64,000 nt of DNA from Meishania litoralis (GTDB lineage: Bacteria; Bacteroidota; Bacteroidia; Flavobacteriales; Flavobacteriaceae): assembly GCF_042611095.1 (NCBI RefSeq), contig NZ_JBHFPV010000001.1, positions 496,001-560,000 of the forward strand, given 5' to 3'. A model generated the notes under the pieces. It saw only the letters and a program-made list of their open reading frames with translations. It searched no databases and was not told the origin of the DNA. A program made the position numbers and the translations under genes. Shown piece by piece: positions 26,306 to 36,144 of the stretch; position 1 is the first letter of the stretch; each line of letters begins with the position of its first letter.

Positions 26306-27075
26306 ACGATCTGTTACATTCGAATATTTTAGGGAAAGGTAAACCTTTTTTGATCCTTCACGGGTTTTTGGGAATGTCGGACAACTGGAAGACCTTGGGT
26401 ACCAGATATGCCGATGATGGCTTTCAGGTACACCTCATCGATCAGCGTAATCACGGACAAAGTTTTTGGTCCGAAGATTTCGATTACGATGTTCTTGCAA
26501 AAGATTTGTTGGTCTACATGGAACATCATGGCCTGGGAAAAGTGATTTTGTTGGGCCACTCGATGGGCGGAAAAACCGCCATGCAGTTCGCCTGTAATTA
26601 CCCGGATCGCACCGAAAAACTCATAGTAGCCGATATTGCGCCGAAATATTATCCGCCCCATCACCACGATATCATAGACGCCTTACATTCTTTGGATTTT
26701 GATAGCATCGATTCAAGAAGTGGGGCCGATACCGCATTGGCAGAAAAAATCAAATCCTTGGGCATGCGCCAATTTTTGTTGAAAAATCTCTATTGGGTCG
26801 AGAAAGGGAAATTAGGGTTTCGATGTAATCTTGAGGTATTGGGCAAAAAAATGGGCGAAATCGGAGAAAATATCGGCAGTACGGATGTCTATGAGGGCCC
26901 GACCCTTTTTTTACGGGGAGATCGCTCTGAATATGTATCTGAAGGCGACCGAGACACTATCAAAAGACATTTCCCACATTCGATCGTTGATACCGTTCAA
27001 AATGCCGGGCACTGGCTGCATGCCGAAAACCCAAAGGAATTCTTCGAAAAGTCGATTTCTTTCTTAAATAGTTAG
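26302..27075 (+). CDS. Alpha/beta hydrolase (YbfF/esterase-like)
   Basis: A 257-aa alpha/beta-fold hydrolase. LHGFLGMSDNWK is the oxyanion-hole region, GHSMGGKTA is the nucleophile elbow (Ser at about 96), and a catalytic His is near NAGHWLHAENP. Close relatives are YbfF-type acyl esterases or thioesterases. The start overlaps the pdxJ stop, so it is translationally coupled. No lipid or cell-wall partner is encoded nearby, so the substrate is unknown. Confidence 0.85.
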   Translation: MNDLLHSNILGKGKPFLILHGFLGMSDNWKTLGTRYADDGFQVHLIDQRNHGQSFWSEDFDYDVLAKDLLVYMEHHGLGKVILLGHSMGGKTAMQFACNYPDRTEKLIVADIAPKYYPPHHHDIIDALHSLDFDSIDSRSGADTALAEKIKSLGMRQFLLKNLYWVEKGKLGFRCNLEVLGKKMGEIGENIGSTDVYEGPTLFLRGDRSEYVSEGDRDTIKRHFPHSIVDTVQNAGHWLHAENPKEFFEKSISFLNS

Positions 27076-27170
27076 CATAGATTTTTGATGCCCGTTTATT
27101 TCTGATCGATTTAAATTTTAGTTCGTACTTTCATTAATCTCTTATCTCAATTAACTTTATTCAAAAAAAC

Positions 27171-27515
27171 ATGAAAATTATTTTAAGAATTCTTCTCAGT
27201 GCACTGGCGGTAGTGGTACTTTCAAAAGTACTCCCCAATGTTTCCGTCGACACCTATACCACGGCGATCATCGTTGCCATCGTACTAAGCCTGTTGAACT
27301 TTATAGTCAAACCCATTCTCGTGATCCTGACCCTTCCGGTGACCATTTTGACGCTTGGTCTCTTTTTGTTGGTCATAAACGCATTGATAATTCTGTTGGC
27401 CGATCATTTTGTCGATGGTTTCTCGGTCAACGGTCTCGGTTGGGCCCTGCTTTTCAGCTTATTGTTATCGTTTCTCCAATCTGTATTATTTTCCTTGCTG
27501 AAGGAAGATAAATAA
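27171..27515 (+). CDS. Four-helix membrane protein of the phage-holin superfamily IV type
   Basis: A 114-aa protein with four predicted transmembrane helices, including LNFIVKPILVILTLPVTILT. This pattern matches the widespread PF04020 family called mycobacterial 4TMS phage holin. No phage genes are nearby, so a holin role is not supported; it is a common small membrane protein of unknown job. It sits alone between the hydrolase and tig. Confidence 0.8.
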   Translation: MKIILRILLSALAVVVLSKVLPNVSVDTYTTAIIVAIVLSLLNFIVKPILVILTLPVTILTLGLFLLVINALIILLADHFVDGFSVNGLGWALLFSLLLSFLQSVLFSLLKEDK

Positions 27516-27549
27516 GGTATCGCTTGTCCGCACCCTTGGATCCAAAAAC

Positions 27550-27580
27550 TTGGTAGGCTTTTGAAAATGTAGTATTTTTG
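27550..27580 (+). promoter_or_regulatory. Promoter of tig (TTGG and TATTTTTG)
   Basis: TATTTTTG at 27573-27580 fits the -7 consensus, and a TTGG at 27550-27553 is near the -33 position (19-nt spacer). It lies 34 nt before the tig start. Confidence 0.5.
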
Positions 27581-27613
27581 CATCCCTTTTACGCAAGCAA
27601 AACAATTAAGTAG

Positions 27614-28936
27614 ATGAACATTACCAAAGAACAGATCGATGATTTGAACGCTATCGTCAAGGTAGCTATCGACAAGTCGGATTATCAAGATAAGGTCGAC
27701 AAAATTTTAAAGGATTACCGCAAGCAGGCGAATATTCCTGGTTTTAGAAAAGGTCAGGTTCCTTTGGGGCTTATCAAAAAACAATACGGCAGGGCCGTTT
27801 TGGTCGATGAGGTCAACAAACTGCTTCAAGACAACCTTAACAAATATCTCACCGAAGAAAAATTGGATGTTCTTGGGAACCCGCTTCCAAAACAACAGGA
27901 TAATTTTGATTGGGACACCGAAGAACTTGCCTTTGAATTCGAATTGGGACTGGCTCCTGAATTCGAGGTTCCTTTGAAAACGAAAAAAGCGATCACCCAA
28001 TATAAGATCGTTGCCGACAAGAAAATGGTCGATGAACAGGTCGAACGCATTTTAAAGCAATATGGCAAATTGGTCAATAAGGAAATAGTCGGAAAAAAAG
28101 ACGAGGTAACTGGCACTTTTGTGAACGAGGCGGAAGAAATCGAACATAGAACAACGCTCGAGCTTGACAAAATAAAAAGCAAAAAAGCACTTGACGCACT
28201 TGTCGGAAGCAAAGTCGGCGATACCGTAAAATTGAATACAAAAGGACTTTTCAAAGAAGACTACCTGCTTTCCAGTGCCCTTGACATCACTCAAGAGAAG
28301 GCCAAGGGGCTAAAAATCGATGTTGACTTTACGATTTCCGAGATCAATGAACGTGAACCGGCCGAAATGAACCAAGACCTGTTCGATAAGTTGTTCGGAA
28401 AAGATACCGTCAAATCAGAAAAAGAATTAAAAGAACGTATCAAGAAAGATTCCGAAAAGCAGTTCGAGCAACAATCAGATCAAAAACTTTTGAACGATGT
28501 AACGGAGTATTTCATTGAAAATACAAAATTCGACCTGCCCACGGGCTTTTTGACCAAATGGATCCAAATGACGGGGGAAGAACCGTTAACGGAAGAAAAG
28601 GCAAAAGAAGAATTCGAAAAGTCTGAAAAAGGGCTGCGCTATCAATTGATCGAAGGAAAAATAATCAAAGACAACGATCTTCAGGTACAATTCGACGAAT
28701 TAAAAGAATTCGCCAAAGGCTTTATCAAATCGCAAATGGCCCAGTTCGGTCAGATGAACCCCCAAGAAGAAGAATTGGAAAACATCGCCGCAAGGGTTTT
28801 GGGCAACCAAGATGAGGTCAAACGATTGTCGGAACAATTGATGAGTCAAAAATTGTTGAACCTTTATAAAGAAAAGGCGAACCTAAAGACCAAGGAAGTG
28901 ACCTATGAAAACTTTGTGAAAGAGGTTTACGGGTAA
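27614..28936 (+). CDS. tig: Trigger factor
   Basis: A 440-aa ribosome-associated chaperone. The N-terminal ribosome-binding domain contains NIPGFRKGQVPLGLIKKQYG (residues about 37-56), the GFRxGxxP signature. The middle is the FKBP-like segment, degenerate as is common in Bacteroidota, and the C-terminal half is mostly helical (SEKELKERIKKDSEKQFEQQ). It catches nascent chains at the tunnel exit. A hairpin terminator follows. It is upstream of clpP and clpX, a normal arrangement. Confidence 0.95.
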   Translation: MNITKEQIDDLNAIVKVAIDKSDYQDKVDKILKDYRKQANIPGFRKGQVPLGLIKKQYGRAVLVDEVNKLLQDNLNKYLTEEKLDVLGNPLPKQQDNFDWDTEELAFEFELGLAPEFEVPLKTKKAITQYKIVADKKMVDEQVERILKQYGKLVNKEIVGKKDEVTGTFVNEAEEIEHRTTLELDKIKSKKALDALVGSKVGDTVKLNTKGLFKEDYLLSSALDITQEKAKGLKIDVDFTISEINEREPAEMNQDLFDKLFGKDTVKSEKELKERIKKDSEKQFEQQSDQKLLNDVTEYFIENTKFDLPTGFLTKWIQMTGEEPLTEEKAKEEFEKSEKGLRYQLIEGKIIKDNDLQVQFDELKEFAKGFIKSQMAQFGQMNPQEEELENIAARVLGNQDEVKRLSEQLMSQKLLNLYKEKANLKTKEVTYENFVKEVYG

Positions 28937-28964
28937 GATTCAAAAAAATAATAAGTATCTTTAC

Positions 28965-28997
28965 GGTGCCGAAAACTTGCTTTCGGCACCTTTTTTT
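28965..28997 (+). terminator. Intrinsic terminator after tig
   Basis: A 10-bp stem (GGTGCCGAAA / TTTCGGCACC) with a six-base loop and a run of seven T. It starts 29 nt after the tig stop and ends 25 nt before clpP, thereby separating the two. Confidence 0.85.
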
Positions 28998-29021
28998 AGC
29001 ACTAAAATCTATAAAAAACCG

Positions 29022-29702
29022 ATGGATTACGGAAAAGAATTCAAAAATTACGCTATAAACCACCAAGGTATCAGTAGCGTTTATTACGATAAAATCATGA
29101 GTAGCATGTATCCCGTGAACATGACTCCGAACATTATCGAAGAAAGACAGATGAACGTAATCGCAATGGACGTTTATTCACGACTGATGATGGACCGTAT
29201 CATATTTTTGGGCACGGGCATCAATGACCAGGTCGCGAATATCGTACAGGCACAATTGTTGTTTTTAGAGAGTGTAGATGCATCGAAAGATATACAGATA
29301 TATATAAACTCTCCTGGAGGAAGTGTATATGCCGGTCTTGGCATTTATGACACCATGCAGTTCATCAAACCTGATGTTGCCACTATTTGTACCGGAATGG
29401 CCGCTTCGATGGGAGCCGTTCTATTGTGTGCGGGCGAAAACGGAAAACGCAGCGGTCTGACGCATTCAAGGGTAATGATACATCAGCCCATGGGCGGTGC
29501 CCAAGGCCAGGCCAGTGATATCGAGATTACGGCCCGTGAAATATTGAAGTTGAAAGAAGAACTTTATGAGATTATTGCCAAACATTCAGGGCAGACAATC
29601 GAAAAAGTACATGAAGATAGCGACCGTGATTATTGGATGAAAGCCAACGAAGCCAAAAAATACGGAATGATCGACGAAATTTTGGTAAGGGACAACAGTT
29701 GA
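29022..29702 (+). CDS. clpP: ATP-dependent Clp protease, proteolytic subunit
   Basis: A 226-aa ClpP from MDYGKEFKNY at 29022; an upstream in-frame start would lie over the tig terminator. The catalytic Ser is in GMAASMGAV, the His in SRVMIHQPMGG, and the Asp further on. NSPGGSVYAGLGIYDT is the family strand. The tetradecamer degrades proteins fed by ClpX, whose gene follows 91 nt downstream. Confidence 0.95.
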   Translation: MDYGKEFKNYAINHQGISSVYYDKIMSSMYPVNMTPNIIEERQMNVIAMDVYSRLMMDRIIFLGTGINDQVANIVQAQLLFLESVDASKDIQIYINSPGGSVYAGLGIYDTMQFIKPDVATICTGMAASMGAVLLCAGENGKRSGLTHSRVMIHQPMGGAQGQASDIEITAREILKLKEELYEIIAKHSGQTIEKVHEDSDRDYWMKANEAKKYGMIDEILVRDNS

Positions 29703-29769
29703 TTTCGACGAATTACCCAGTCTAATGGTTAGACATCGATTAAATAAACCAAAACCCCGATTCTTTCGT

Positions 29770-29777
29770 TAGGTTTG
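29770..29777 (+). promoter_or_regulatory. Possible -7 element of clpX (TAGGTTTG)
   Basis: TAGGTTTG fits TAnnTTTG and lies 16 nt before the clpX start. A -33 box is not obvious. Confidence 0.35.
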
Positions 29778-29793
29778 TGAAAGAGACATAATT

Positions 29794-31029
29794 ATGGCAA
29801 AGGAAAACCTGGAATGTTCATTTTGCGGTAGAAAAAAACCGGAGACCAATCTTTTGATCGCCGGTCTTGACGCACATATATGTGACCGATGTATCGAGCA
29901 GGCCCATGGTATCGTTGCCGAAGAGTCAAAGCAGACCAAGACCAATGACCTTTCCTCCGAACTGGTCCTGAAAAAACCGCTTGAAATAAAGGAGTTTCTC
30001 GATACTTTCATCATTGGTCAAGAACGTACCAAGAAAGTGATGTCGGTTGCCGTTTACAATCATTATAAAAGGCTTTTGCAACCAAGCTCGAAAGAAGATG
30101 ATATAGAGATTCAGAAGAGCAACATAATCATGGTCGGTCAGACCGGTACGGGAAAAACCTTAATGGCCAAGACCATTGCAAGAATGCTCAACGTTCCATT
30201 GGCCATCGTCGACGCCACCGTACTGACCGAAGCGGGCTATGTGGGTGAGGATGTAGAAAGCATTTTGACCCGATTGCTGCAAGCTGCAGATTATAATTTG
30301 GAAAAGACCGAACGTGGTATCGTCTTTATCGATGAAATCGATAAAATCGCGCGCAAGAGTGATAACCCTTCGATTACCAGAGATGTATCTGGCGAAGGTG
30401 TACAGCAAGGACTATTAAAACTTTTGGAAGGTACGGTCGTAAACGTACCGCCAAAGGGCGGAAGAAAACATCCTGACCAAAAATTCATCGAGGTAAACAC
30501 CGAAAACATATTGTTCATTGCAGGAGGGGCATTTGATGGCATCGAACGTACGATCACCAAACGCCTGAACATGCAAGCTGTGGGATACAGCGCATCAAAG
30601 TCGGATGAAACATTGGACCAAAGCAATATTCTGCAGTACATTATACCAAAAGACCTCAAAGAATTTGGCCTTATACCCGAAATAATAGGAAGACTGCCCG
30701 TCTTGACCTATATGAATCCTTTGGACGAAAAAACCTTGAGGGCCATTCTTACCGAGCCCAAGAACGCCATTATCAAACAATATGAGAAATTGTTCCATAT
30801 GGATGGTATCAAATTTTCAATAACTGAGCAAGCACTCGATTATATCGTACAGAAAGCCATTGAATACAAATTGGGGGCTAGAGGCCTTCGTTCACTATGC
30901 GAGGCAATCTTTACCGATGCGATGTTCGAGATGCCGAGTTCTGGCGAAAAAGAACTCAAGGTCACCAAACCATATGCAGAGAACAAACTTTCCCACGAAA
31001 CCATAAAAAAATTAAAAGCCGTCTCATAG
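29794..31029 (+). CDS. clpX: ATP-dependent Clp protease, ATPase subunit ClpX
   Basis: A 411-aa AAA+ unfoldase. The N-terminal zinc domain CSFCGRKKPE...CDRC has Cys at about 8, 11, 30 and 33. The Walker A motif is GQTGTGKT and Walker B is IVFIDEIDKIA. Sensor and arginine-finger segments and LGARGLRS are present. It unfolds substrates and threads them into ClpP. A terminator whose stem includes its stop codon follows. Confidence 0.97.
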   Translation: MAKENLECSFCGRKKPETNLLIAGLDAHICDRCIEQAHGIVAEESKQTKTNDLSSELVLKKPLEIKEFLDTFIIGQERTKKVMSVAVYNHYKRLLQPSSKEDDIEIQKSNIIMVGQTGTGKTLMAKTIARMLNVPLAIVDATVLTEAGYVGEDVESILTRLLQAADYNLEKTERGIVFIDEIDKIARKSDNPSITRDVSGEGVQQGLLKLLEGTVVNVPPKGGRKHPDQKFIEVNTENILFIAGGAFDGIERTITKRLNMQAVGYSASKSDETLDQSNILQYIIPKDLKEFGLIPEIIGRLPVLTYMNPLDEKTLRAILTEPKNAIIKQYEKLFHMDGIKFSITEQALDYIVQKAIEYKLGARGLRSLCEAIFTDAMFEMPSSGEKELKVTKPYAENKLSHETIKKLKAVS

Positions 31030-31038
31030 ACGGCTTTT
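31014..31038 (+). terminator. Terminator of clpX overlapping the stop codon
   Basis: AAAAGCCGTCT, a 3-base loop and AGACGGCTTTT form a hairpin with A- and T-runs at its ends, so it can work in both directions and serves clpX and the convergent hydrolase gene. Confidence 0.75.
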
Positions 31039-31068
31039 TATATATTTCAAGTAGTTTGGTTATATGCA

Positions 31069-31623
31069 CTAAACTACTTTTTTCTTCTTTTCCTTTTGGG
31101 TCACGTTGGCCAGAAGTTCTAAACATACTTTTTGTATTATCTTTTCGTCCGAGTATAGGGTATGGCCAAAATTCTCAACGATATCCAAGTCCACACCTAC
31201 TTTCTTGGCCCAGTTCTCAGTCGGTCTGTACTTGTCATTTGCACCGTAAACCAGCGTCACCAACGCATCTGGTTTTTCGTTCTCCTTTCGAATTCTTGTG
31301 GCCGAAATGCTGTATAACGATTTCATCGGAAGGCCCATCAGACCAGCTTTCCAAACAATGGTGCCACCCGTACTGAAAGCGAGATAGTGACATGGTTCAG
31401 ACTCACGCTTCAAAAGATGTGATGCCGCAGTTTCAATTCCGCCATTCACGAATTCATGATGGATATTTTCGGCAGTATTTATTTTAAGGTCGATGTTAGC
31501 CAATTGTTGGCTATCGTAAAAAGTAATGTCGTAGTATTGTTGCAGATAACCAAGGTAGGAAGTAATCCACAGGCCCTTCTTAGTTCCCCACATATCGGAT
31601 ACGATTACTAATCTTTCCGCCAT
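31069..31623 (-). CDS. Small alpha/beta hydrolase-like protein
   Basis: A 184-aa soluble protein that resembles a compact alpha/beta hydrolase: the nucleophile elbow is AFSTGGTIVWK (Ser at about 105), with VYGANDKYRP near 149 and the C-terminal NFGHTLYSDEKI carrying a possible His. The N terminus VIVSDMWGTKK lacks the usual HGxG oxyanion motif. The substrate is unknown. It ends in a Lys-rich tail (EKKKKVV). It lies convergent to clpX, sharing a terminator. Confidence 0.55.
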   Translation of the reverse strand: MAERLVIVSDMWGTKKGLWITSYLGYLQQYYDITFYDSQQLANIDLKINTAENIHHEFVNGGIETAASHLLKRESEPCHYLAFSTGGTIVWKAGLMGLPMKSLYSISATRIRKENEKPDALVTLVYGANDKYRPTENWAKKVGVDLDIVENFGHTLYSDEKIIQKVCLELLANVTQKEKKKKVV

Positions 31624-31854
31624 AGTACTTAAGTTTTAATTGGTAGTTGAGGCTATATTCAAGACCAATTTGGGCAAATAACGCCGCAAAACCTCATTTA
31701 TTTGTTTATAGGACATATTTAATCGGTGTACCAACCTATTCGTCAAAAATATTGGGGCGTTTCCCACAAAAATTTCAAAATCGATACGATCATATACTTT
31801 GGCTTTCAGAGAAGCCCCAAAACCTACAAACCTTACGATAGCATATCGGTTCGC

Positions 31855-32388
31855 TCAAAATCTTTTTCCCAATGAAATACCCAACCTTGGAAACATATCG
31901 GGAAAACAATAATAGCTACCTTCACACGATTGCTGCCGAAAATTTAGACCACCGCCTACGACCACCTCCATCGTCCAGGAGTTAACTGCAAAGAATTTGG
32001 TGCCCAGCGCCAATCCAAGACCGCTCCCGAACTTGTTTTCATCGCTATGGTCATCCCTATAAAAGAGATTAACGTTATTCTCAACAAAAAATCCAGAATT
32101 GGTTCGCTTACCTAAATAGTATCGGTAAAAGGGAAATAATGAGAAATCGGAAGTCAATATATCCTTCGCATAATTCGGTTTCTTTGAGCCTATGAATCCG
32201 CCTATCGAAATGCCGATTGCCGATTTTCCACCCAAGACCCTTTCATAGGTAAGTTCAGGATAGCCAGCTGGCAGATAAAGGATGTTCAGCCTTATCTCGT
32301 TCTTATTGAAATGCATCTGCACTCGTTCTTGCGACAATACCGGAAACGCGGTTACAGTTATCAAAAGGATAAAAAACAAAGCCTTCAT
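31855..32388 (-). CDS. Small outer membrane beta-barrel-like protein
   Basis: A 177-aa protein with a signal peptide (ALFFILLITVTAFPVLSQ) and alternating strands with Gly-rich turns, such as GISIGGFIGSKKPNYA and GSGLGLALGTKFF. The last residue is Phe (LGISLGKRF), as in outer-membrane barrels. This fits a DUF3575-like barrel, but the family is not certain. Two Cys (SCEGSYYC) could form a loop disulfide. Unknown role. It sits about 90 nt downstream of the AraC-type regulator gene and may be its partner. Confidence 0.6.
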   Translation of the reverse strand: MKALFFILLITVTAFPVLSQERVQMHFNKNEIRLNILYLPAGYPELTYERVLGGKSAIGISIGGFIGSKKPNYAKDILTSDFSLFPFYRYYLGKRTNSGFFVENNVNLFYRDDHSDENKFGSGLGLALGTKFFAVNSWTMEVVVGGGLNFRQQSCEGSYYCFPDMFPRLGISLGKRF

Positions 32389-32481
32389 ATCTTCTAGTTT
32401 TAATGTTTGTCCAAAACTAGATAGGGGCCACGTTTTTACTATCCGAGATTATGTAATTGGAAAGAATTCGGACATTTTTGC

Positions 32482-33603
32482 CTATTCAACTACTTTCTCC
32501 TTTCTGTAAGCTGCAGGGGTCTTGCCCGTAAACTTCTTGAATGCGGTATAAAAAGTGGATTTGGAATTGAAGCCACACTCAAGGCCTATCGCCACAATGG
32601 TATAGGCCGAAAAACGGTGGTCGGCCAACAATCGTTTCACCTGTTCTACCCTATACTTATTGATATAGTCTGAAAAATTGCCGCCCGTGTTGGTGTTTAT
32701 CAACTTTGAAAGACTGCTGACACCCATACCCAATTCTGCCGAAAGCCCTTCAAGACTCAATAAGGGGTCGACGAATTTTTGGTTTTCAAAAATATACCTG
32801 TCCACTTCCATAAAGACCGTTTCCCGTTTATCAAAACTTTCATCCATTGCATCAACATTCCTAGATCCGTTATTTTTCCTAATCTCCTTGCGCAATAGAA
32901 TTCTATCCTTCAACACAACGTATCTAAAAAAAGCCTGATAGCCCACCCAATAAATAAGAATCGAAGAGCCCAAGCGCAAGGGATAGTAGTTATAAGGTCT
33001 TTGTACCCATTCCGTAATATTGAGAATTATGGCGAGAACCCATAATATGAAAACCCCACCGCCCATATAAAGGAACAGTCTGATCCATTTTAGATCATCA
33101 TAGTCCAAAATATGGGTATTCAGTTTTGCCGGGCCAAATACAATCTGAATCGACATGAAATACAAATAGATCGAGTAAAAAAAAGTTATGATATCTTCAA
33201 TAATATTATAGTCTTCAAGGATCCCATACGACCAAATACCCGCATTCACCAAATAGACGACGATACTTCTTGCCAATAGTTGGGCTAGAAAAATAAAAAT
33301 GGAAATTTTGACCAATGGCAGCCATTTTTTTTCTATTTCGAGGTAATAGATCAAAAATGCATAGAACATAGGTACAATAAGCACATACCATGGGATCGTA
33401 AATTCTTGCCAAGCAACTTCGGGCGAAAAGAACTTCTTTTCTAAAAACCAAGATTGTAGGTTGTTCAATGAAAGAAAGAATACAAAAAGGTTCAAAAACA
33501 ACACCGGTCTTTCGATCCTTTTTCGGGCCAAAAAGGTAACAACATTGAAAATCAGCCCTTGAATGGCTCCGGCAATCATCAAGAAATTAAAAACCGCTGT
33601 CAT
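32482..33603 (-). CDS. Membrane-bound AraC-family transcriptional regulator
   Basis: A 373-aa protein with seven predicted membrane helices (about residues 5-240) and a C-terminal AraC-type helix-turn-helix pair (about 280-373). NTGGNFSDYINKYRVEQVKR and TIVAIGLECGFNSKSTFYTA are the two HTH segments, followed by KKFTGKTPAAYRK. The architecture is common in Bacteroidota: a membrane sensor acting as a transcription factor. The signal is unknown. It starts 24 nt downstream of the GH3-family gene's end. Confidence 0.85.
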   Translation of the reverse strand: MTAVFNFLMIAGAIQGLIFNVVTFLARKRIERPVLFLNLFVFFLSLNNLQSWFLEKKFFSPEVAWQEFTIPWYVLIVPMFYAFLIYYLEIEKKWLPLVKISIFIFLAQLLARSIVVYLVNAGIWSYGILEDYNIIEDIITFFYSIYLYFMSIQIVFGPAKLNTHILDYDDLKWIRLFLYMGGGVFILWVLAIILNITEWVQRPYNYYPLRLGSSILIYWVGYQAFFRYVVLKDRILLRKEIRKNNGSRNVDAMDESFDKRETVFMEVDRYIFENQKFVDPLLSLEGLSAELGMGVSSLSKLINTNTGGNFSDYINKYRVEQVKRLLADHRFSAYTIVAIGLECGFNSKSTFYTAFKKFTGKTPAAYRKEKVVE

Positions 33604-33627
33604 AATACCTTTGGCGTACCGTTCAAA

Positions 33628-35148
33628 TTAAGAGCCATTGTTCATTTTCAAAAGCTCATCAAGGTAGTCGCGCCTGTTTGACAATCGGGGGATCTTATGT
33701 TGCCCCCCCAATTTGTCCTTTGATTTCAACCAATCGTAGAAAAGGTTCTCACGGGCAATATGCACTTTGGGCATATTCAAAGTGGTGTTCTTATACCGTT
33801 TTGCCTCATAATCGGAATTTAGGGACTTTAAGGCATTGTCAAGAAACTCGGTAAAATAGTCGAGTTCATCGGGTGGTTTACGGAATTCGATGATCCATTC
33901 ATGGGCGCCTTTTTCCTTGCCTGACATAAAAACAGGTCCGGCAGTATAATCCTTTATCTCGGCCCCGGTCTTTTTGCAGATATTCTTTAATGCCTCCTCT
34001 GCATTTTCAATGATCAGTTCTTCACCGAATACATTTATGTGGTGTTTTGTTCGACCTGTTACCTTTATGCGATATGGGCTCAATGAAGTGAACCGAACCG
34101 TATCACCGATCTTATAGCGCCAAAGTCCCGAATTGGTCGTAATGATAATCGCATAATTCCTGCCGACCTGGACTTCCCAAAGGGGAATGGCCTTTTGCTC
34201 GCCGCTACCATAGGTTTCCATAGGGATGAATTCGTAGAAAATACCGTAATCGAGCATTAACAAAAGGTCATCGGCATTGTTACGGTCTTGAATGGCAAAG
34301 AAACCCTCGGAAGCATTATAGATCTCATAATATTTGAAGCTTTTTCTGGGCAGAAGATTTTTGTATTGCTCTATGTAAGGGTTAAAACTGACCCCGCCAT
34401 GAAAGTAGACTTCAAGGTTTTCCCAAACTTGAAAAATATGGTCCTTGCCCGTTTCTTCGAGAACCTTGTTCAACAATACCAGCATCCATGAGGGAACACC
34501 CGCAAGGCTGGTCACATTTTCCTGGGTACTTTCCTTGATTATGGCCTGCAGTTTGGTCTCCCATTCGCTCATCAAAGAAACTTTGCTGCTGGGCGTACTG
34601 CTGAATTCGGCCCAAAGCGGCATATTATCTATCAAAATGGCGGAAAGATCCCCAAAGAACGAACCATTGTCTTCATAGAGTTCTTTGCTTCCACCCAACC
34701 GAAGACTTTTTCCGGTAAACAATTGCGAATTCTCGTTATTGTTCAAATAAAGACAGAGAAGGTCTTTGCCCGATTTATAATGGCAGTCTTCAAGTGCCTC
34801 GGCACTGACCGGTATAAACTTGCTCTTGGCATTGGTAGTACCACTACTCTTGGCGAACCATTTGATCGAGGTCGGCCAGAAGATATTTTGCTCTCCCCGC
34901 CGGGTTCGTTCTATAAGAGGTTCGATTTCCTCATAGGATCGAATCGGAAGGCGCTCGCAAAAAGTTCGATAATTCTCTATCGATTCAAAATCGTATTGTT
35001 TCCCAATTTCAGTATCCTCGGCGATTTCCAATAATTGAAGTAATACCTCTTCTTGTACCTCACCAGGATATTTCAAAAAAAGTTCAATCTGGTGATATCG
35101 TTTCTTCAACAACCATGATGCGATCGAGTTGAACAGGGGTATTGGCAT
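33628..35148 (-). CDS. GH3 auxin-responsive promoter family protein (acyl-adenylate-forming type)
   Basis: A 506-aa member of the GH3 family, related to acyl-acid amido synthetases of the adenylate-forming superfamily. It has AKSSGTTNAKSKFIPVSAEA near 105-124 (ATP-binding Ser/Thr loop), YNASEGFFAIQD near 281-292, and NSGLWRYKIGDTVRF at about 338-352. The substrates in bacteria are not established; joining an acyl acid to an amino acid is the plant-family reaction. It is divergent from the DUF2797 gene with about 65 nt between. Confidence 0.9.
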   Translation of the reverse strand: MPIPLFNSIASWLLKKRYHQIELFLKYPGEVQEEVLLQLLEIAEDTEIGKQYDFESIENYRTFCERLPIRSYEEIEPLIERTRRGEQNIFWPTSIKWFAKSSGTTNAKSKFIPVSAEALEDCHYKSGKDLLCLYLNNNENSQLFTGKSLRLGGSKELYEDNGSFFGDLSAILIDNMPLWAEFSSTPSSKVSLMSEWETKLQAIIKESTQENVTSLAGVPSWMLVLLNKVLEETGKDHIFQVWENLEVYFHGGVSFNPYIEQYKNLLPRKSFKYYEIYNASEGFFAIQDRNNADDLLLMLDYGIFYEFIPMETYGSGEQKAIPLWEVQVGRNYAIIITTNSGLWRYKIGDTVRFTSLSPYRIKVTGRTKHHINVFGEELIIENAEEALKNICKKTGAEIKDYTAGPVFMSGKEKGAHEWIIEFRKPPDELDYFTEFLDNALKSLNSDYEAKRYKNTTLNMPKVHIARENLFYDWLKSKDKLGGQHKIPRLSNRRDYLDELLKMNNGS

Positions 35149-35213
35149 TTTGGGTATATTTATCCTCCTAAAATAGCTTAATAAAACATTATTTTCAAAT
35201 CACGATCAACAAC

Positions 35214-36008
35214 ATGCAGTACGAAGGCGTTCTAAGAAAAATGCAATCTGAAATCGGCAGCCCGATCCAATATTATATGGTCTTTGAGAACGACTTTTTG
35301 AACGTCAATCAAATATTGGACAAGCATCTGAGCATCAATCTTATAAAATACCAATGTCTTAATTGCGGATCGGACCGTAAAATTTACCGACAGGGATTTT
35401 GCAAGACTTGTTTCTATGAAACCCCTGCCGCCGGCGACTGGATCATGCGCCCTGAACTGAGCACCGCACATTTAGGCAAAGAAGACCGCGATCTCGAATA
35501 CGAAAAAAAAATACAGTTGCAACCCCATATCGTCTATCTTGCCAATTCGAGCAACATCAAGGTCGGGGTGACCCGAAAATCTCAGGTGCCGACACGTTGG
35601 ATCGATCAAGGGGCACATGAGGCCATCGAAATCGTGGAAGTGCCCAACCGTTTTTTGGCGGGAATTACCGAAGTGGCCCTAAAAGACCATATCGGCGACA
35701 AGACCAATTGGCGTAAAATGCTGACCAACGAGGTCGATGATGAAAATTTGGTGGAGTGGCGCTCAAAGCTAAAACGGCATATCCCTCAGGAAGCCCAGGA
35801 ATATTTTATTGAAAACAATGGGGAGACCAATCTCGAGTTTCCCGTACTACAATACCCGACCAAGGTAAAAAGCCTGAACCTTGAAAAGACTCCTGAATAT
35901 TCTGGAGTACTAAAAGGTATAAAGGGCCAGTATTTTATTTTCGGGGACAATACCGTTTTTAATGTAAGAGGAAGCGAAGGTTATTATGTTGGTCTGAGAG
36001 TAAATTAG
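35214..36008 (+). CDS. DUF2797 family zinc-binding protein
   Basis: A 264-aa protein. Cys motifs CLNCGS and CKTCFYE at about residues 45 and 62 form a zinc site. The central IVYLANSSNIKVGVTRKSQV and PTRWIDQGA are the family signature, resembling a GIY-YIG-like fold in some analyses. Function is not established. It is divergent from the GH3-family gene. Confidence 0.8.
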   Translation: MQYEGVLRKMQSEIGSPIQYYMVFENDFLNVNQILDKHLSINLIKYQCLNCGSDRKIYRQGFCKTCFYETPAAGDWIMRPELSTAHLGKEDRDLEYEKKIQLQPHIVYLANSSNIKVGVTRKSQVPTRWIDQGAHEAIEIVEVPNRFLAGITEVALKDHIGDKTNWRKMLTNEVDDENLVEWRSKLKRHIPQEAQEYFIENNGETNLEFPVLQYPTKVKSLNLEKTPEYSGVLKGIKGQYFIFGDNTVFNVRGSEGYYVGLRVN

Positions 36009-36144
36009 AACATTTCAGTAATCCGAAAAAATATGGATCAAGAAAAATCGCAAATGGCAAGAATGAACTAAATTGTACAAAACCAATGGTAGTAATCAAA
36101 GGGTATTTGTACTATAAATCAGACAAGGTTCAACACTAAAAAAT

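Noticed and set aside
27171..27515. A phage holin suggesting a prophage
   Set aside because: Only the family name suggests phage; no integrase, capsid or lysis gene is nearby, and this four-helix family is widespread in non-phage contexts.
28956..28963. A clpP promoter at TATCTTTA
   Set aside because: The octamer ends in A, not G, and a start there would put the tig terminator into the clpP leader.
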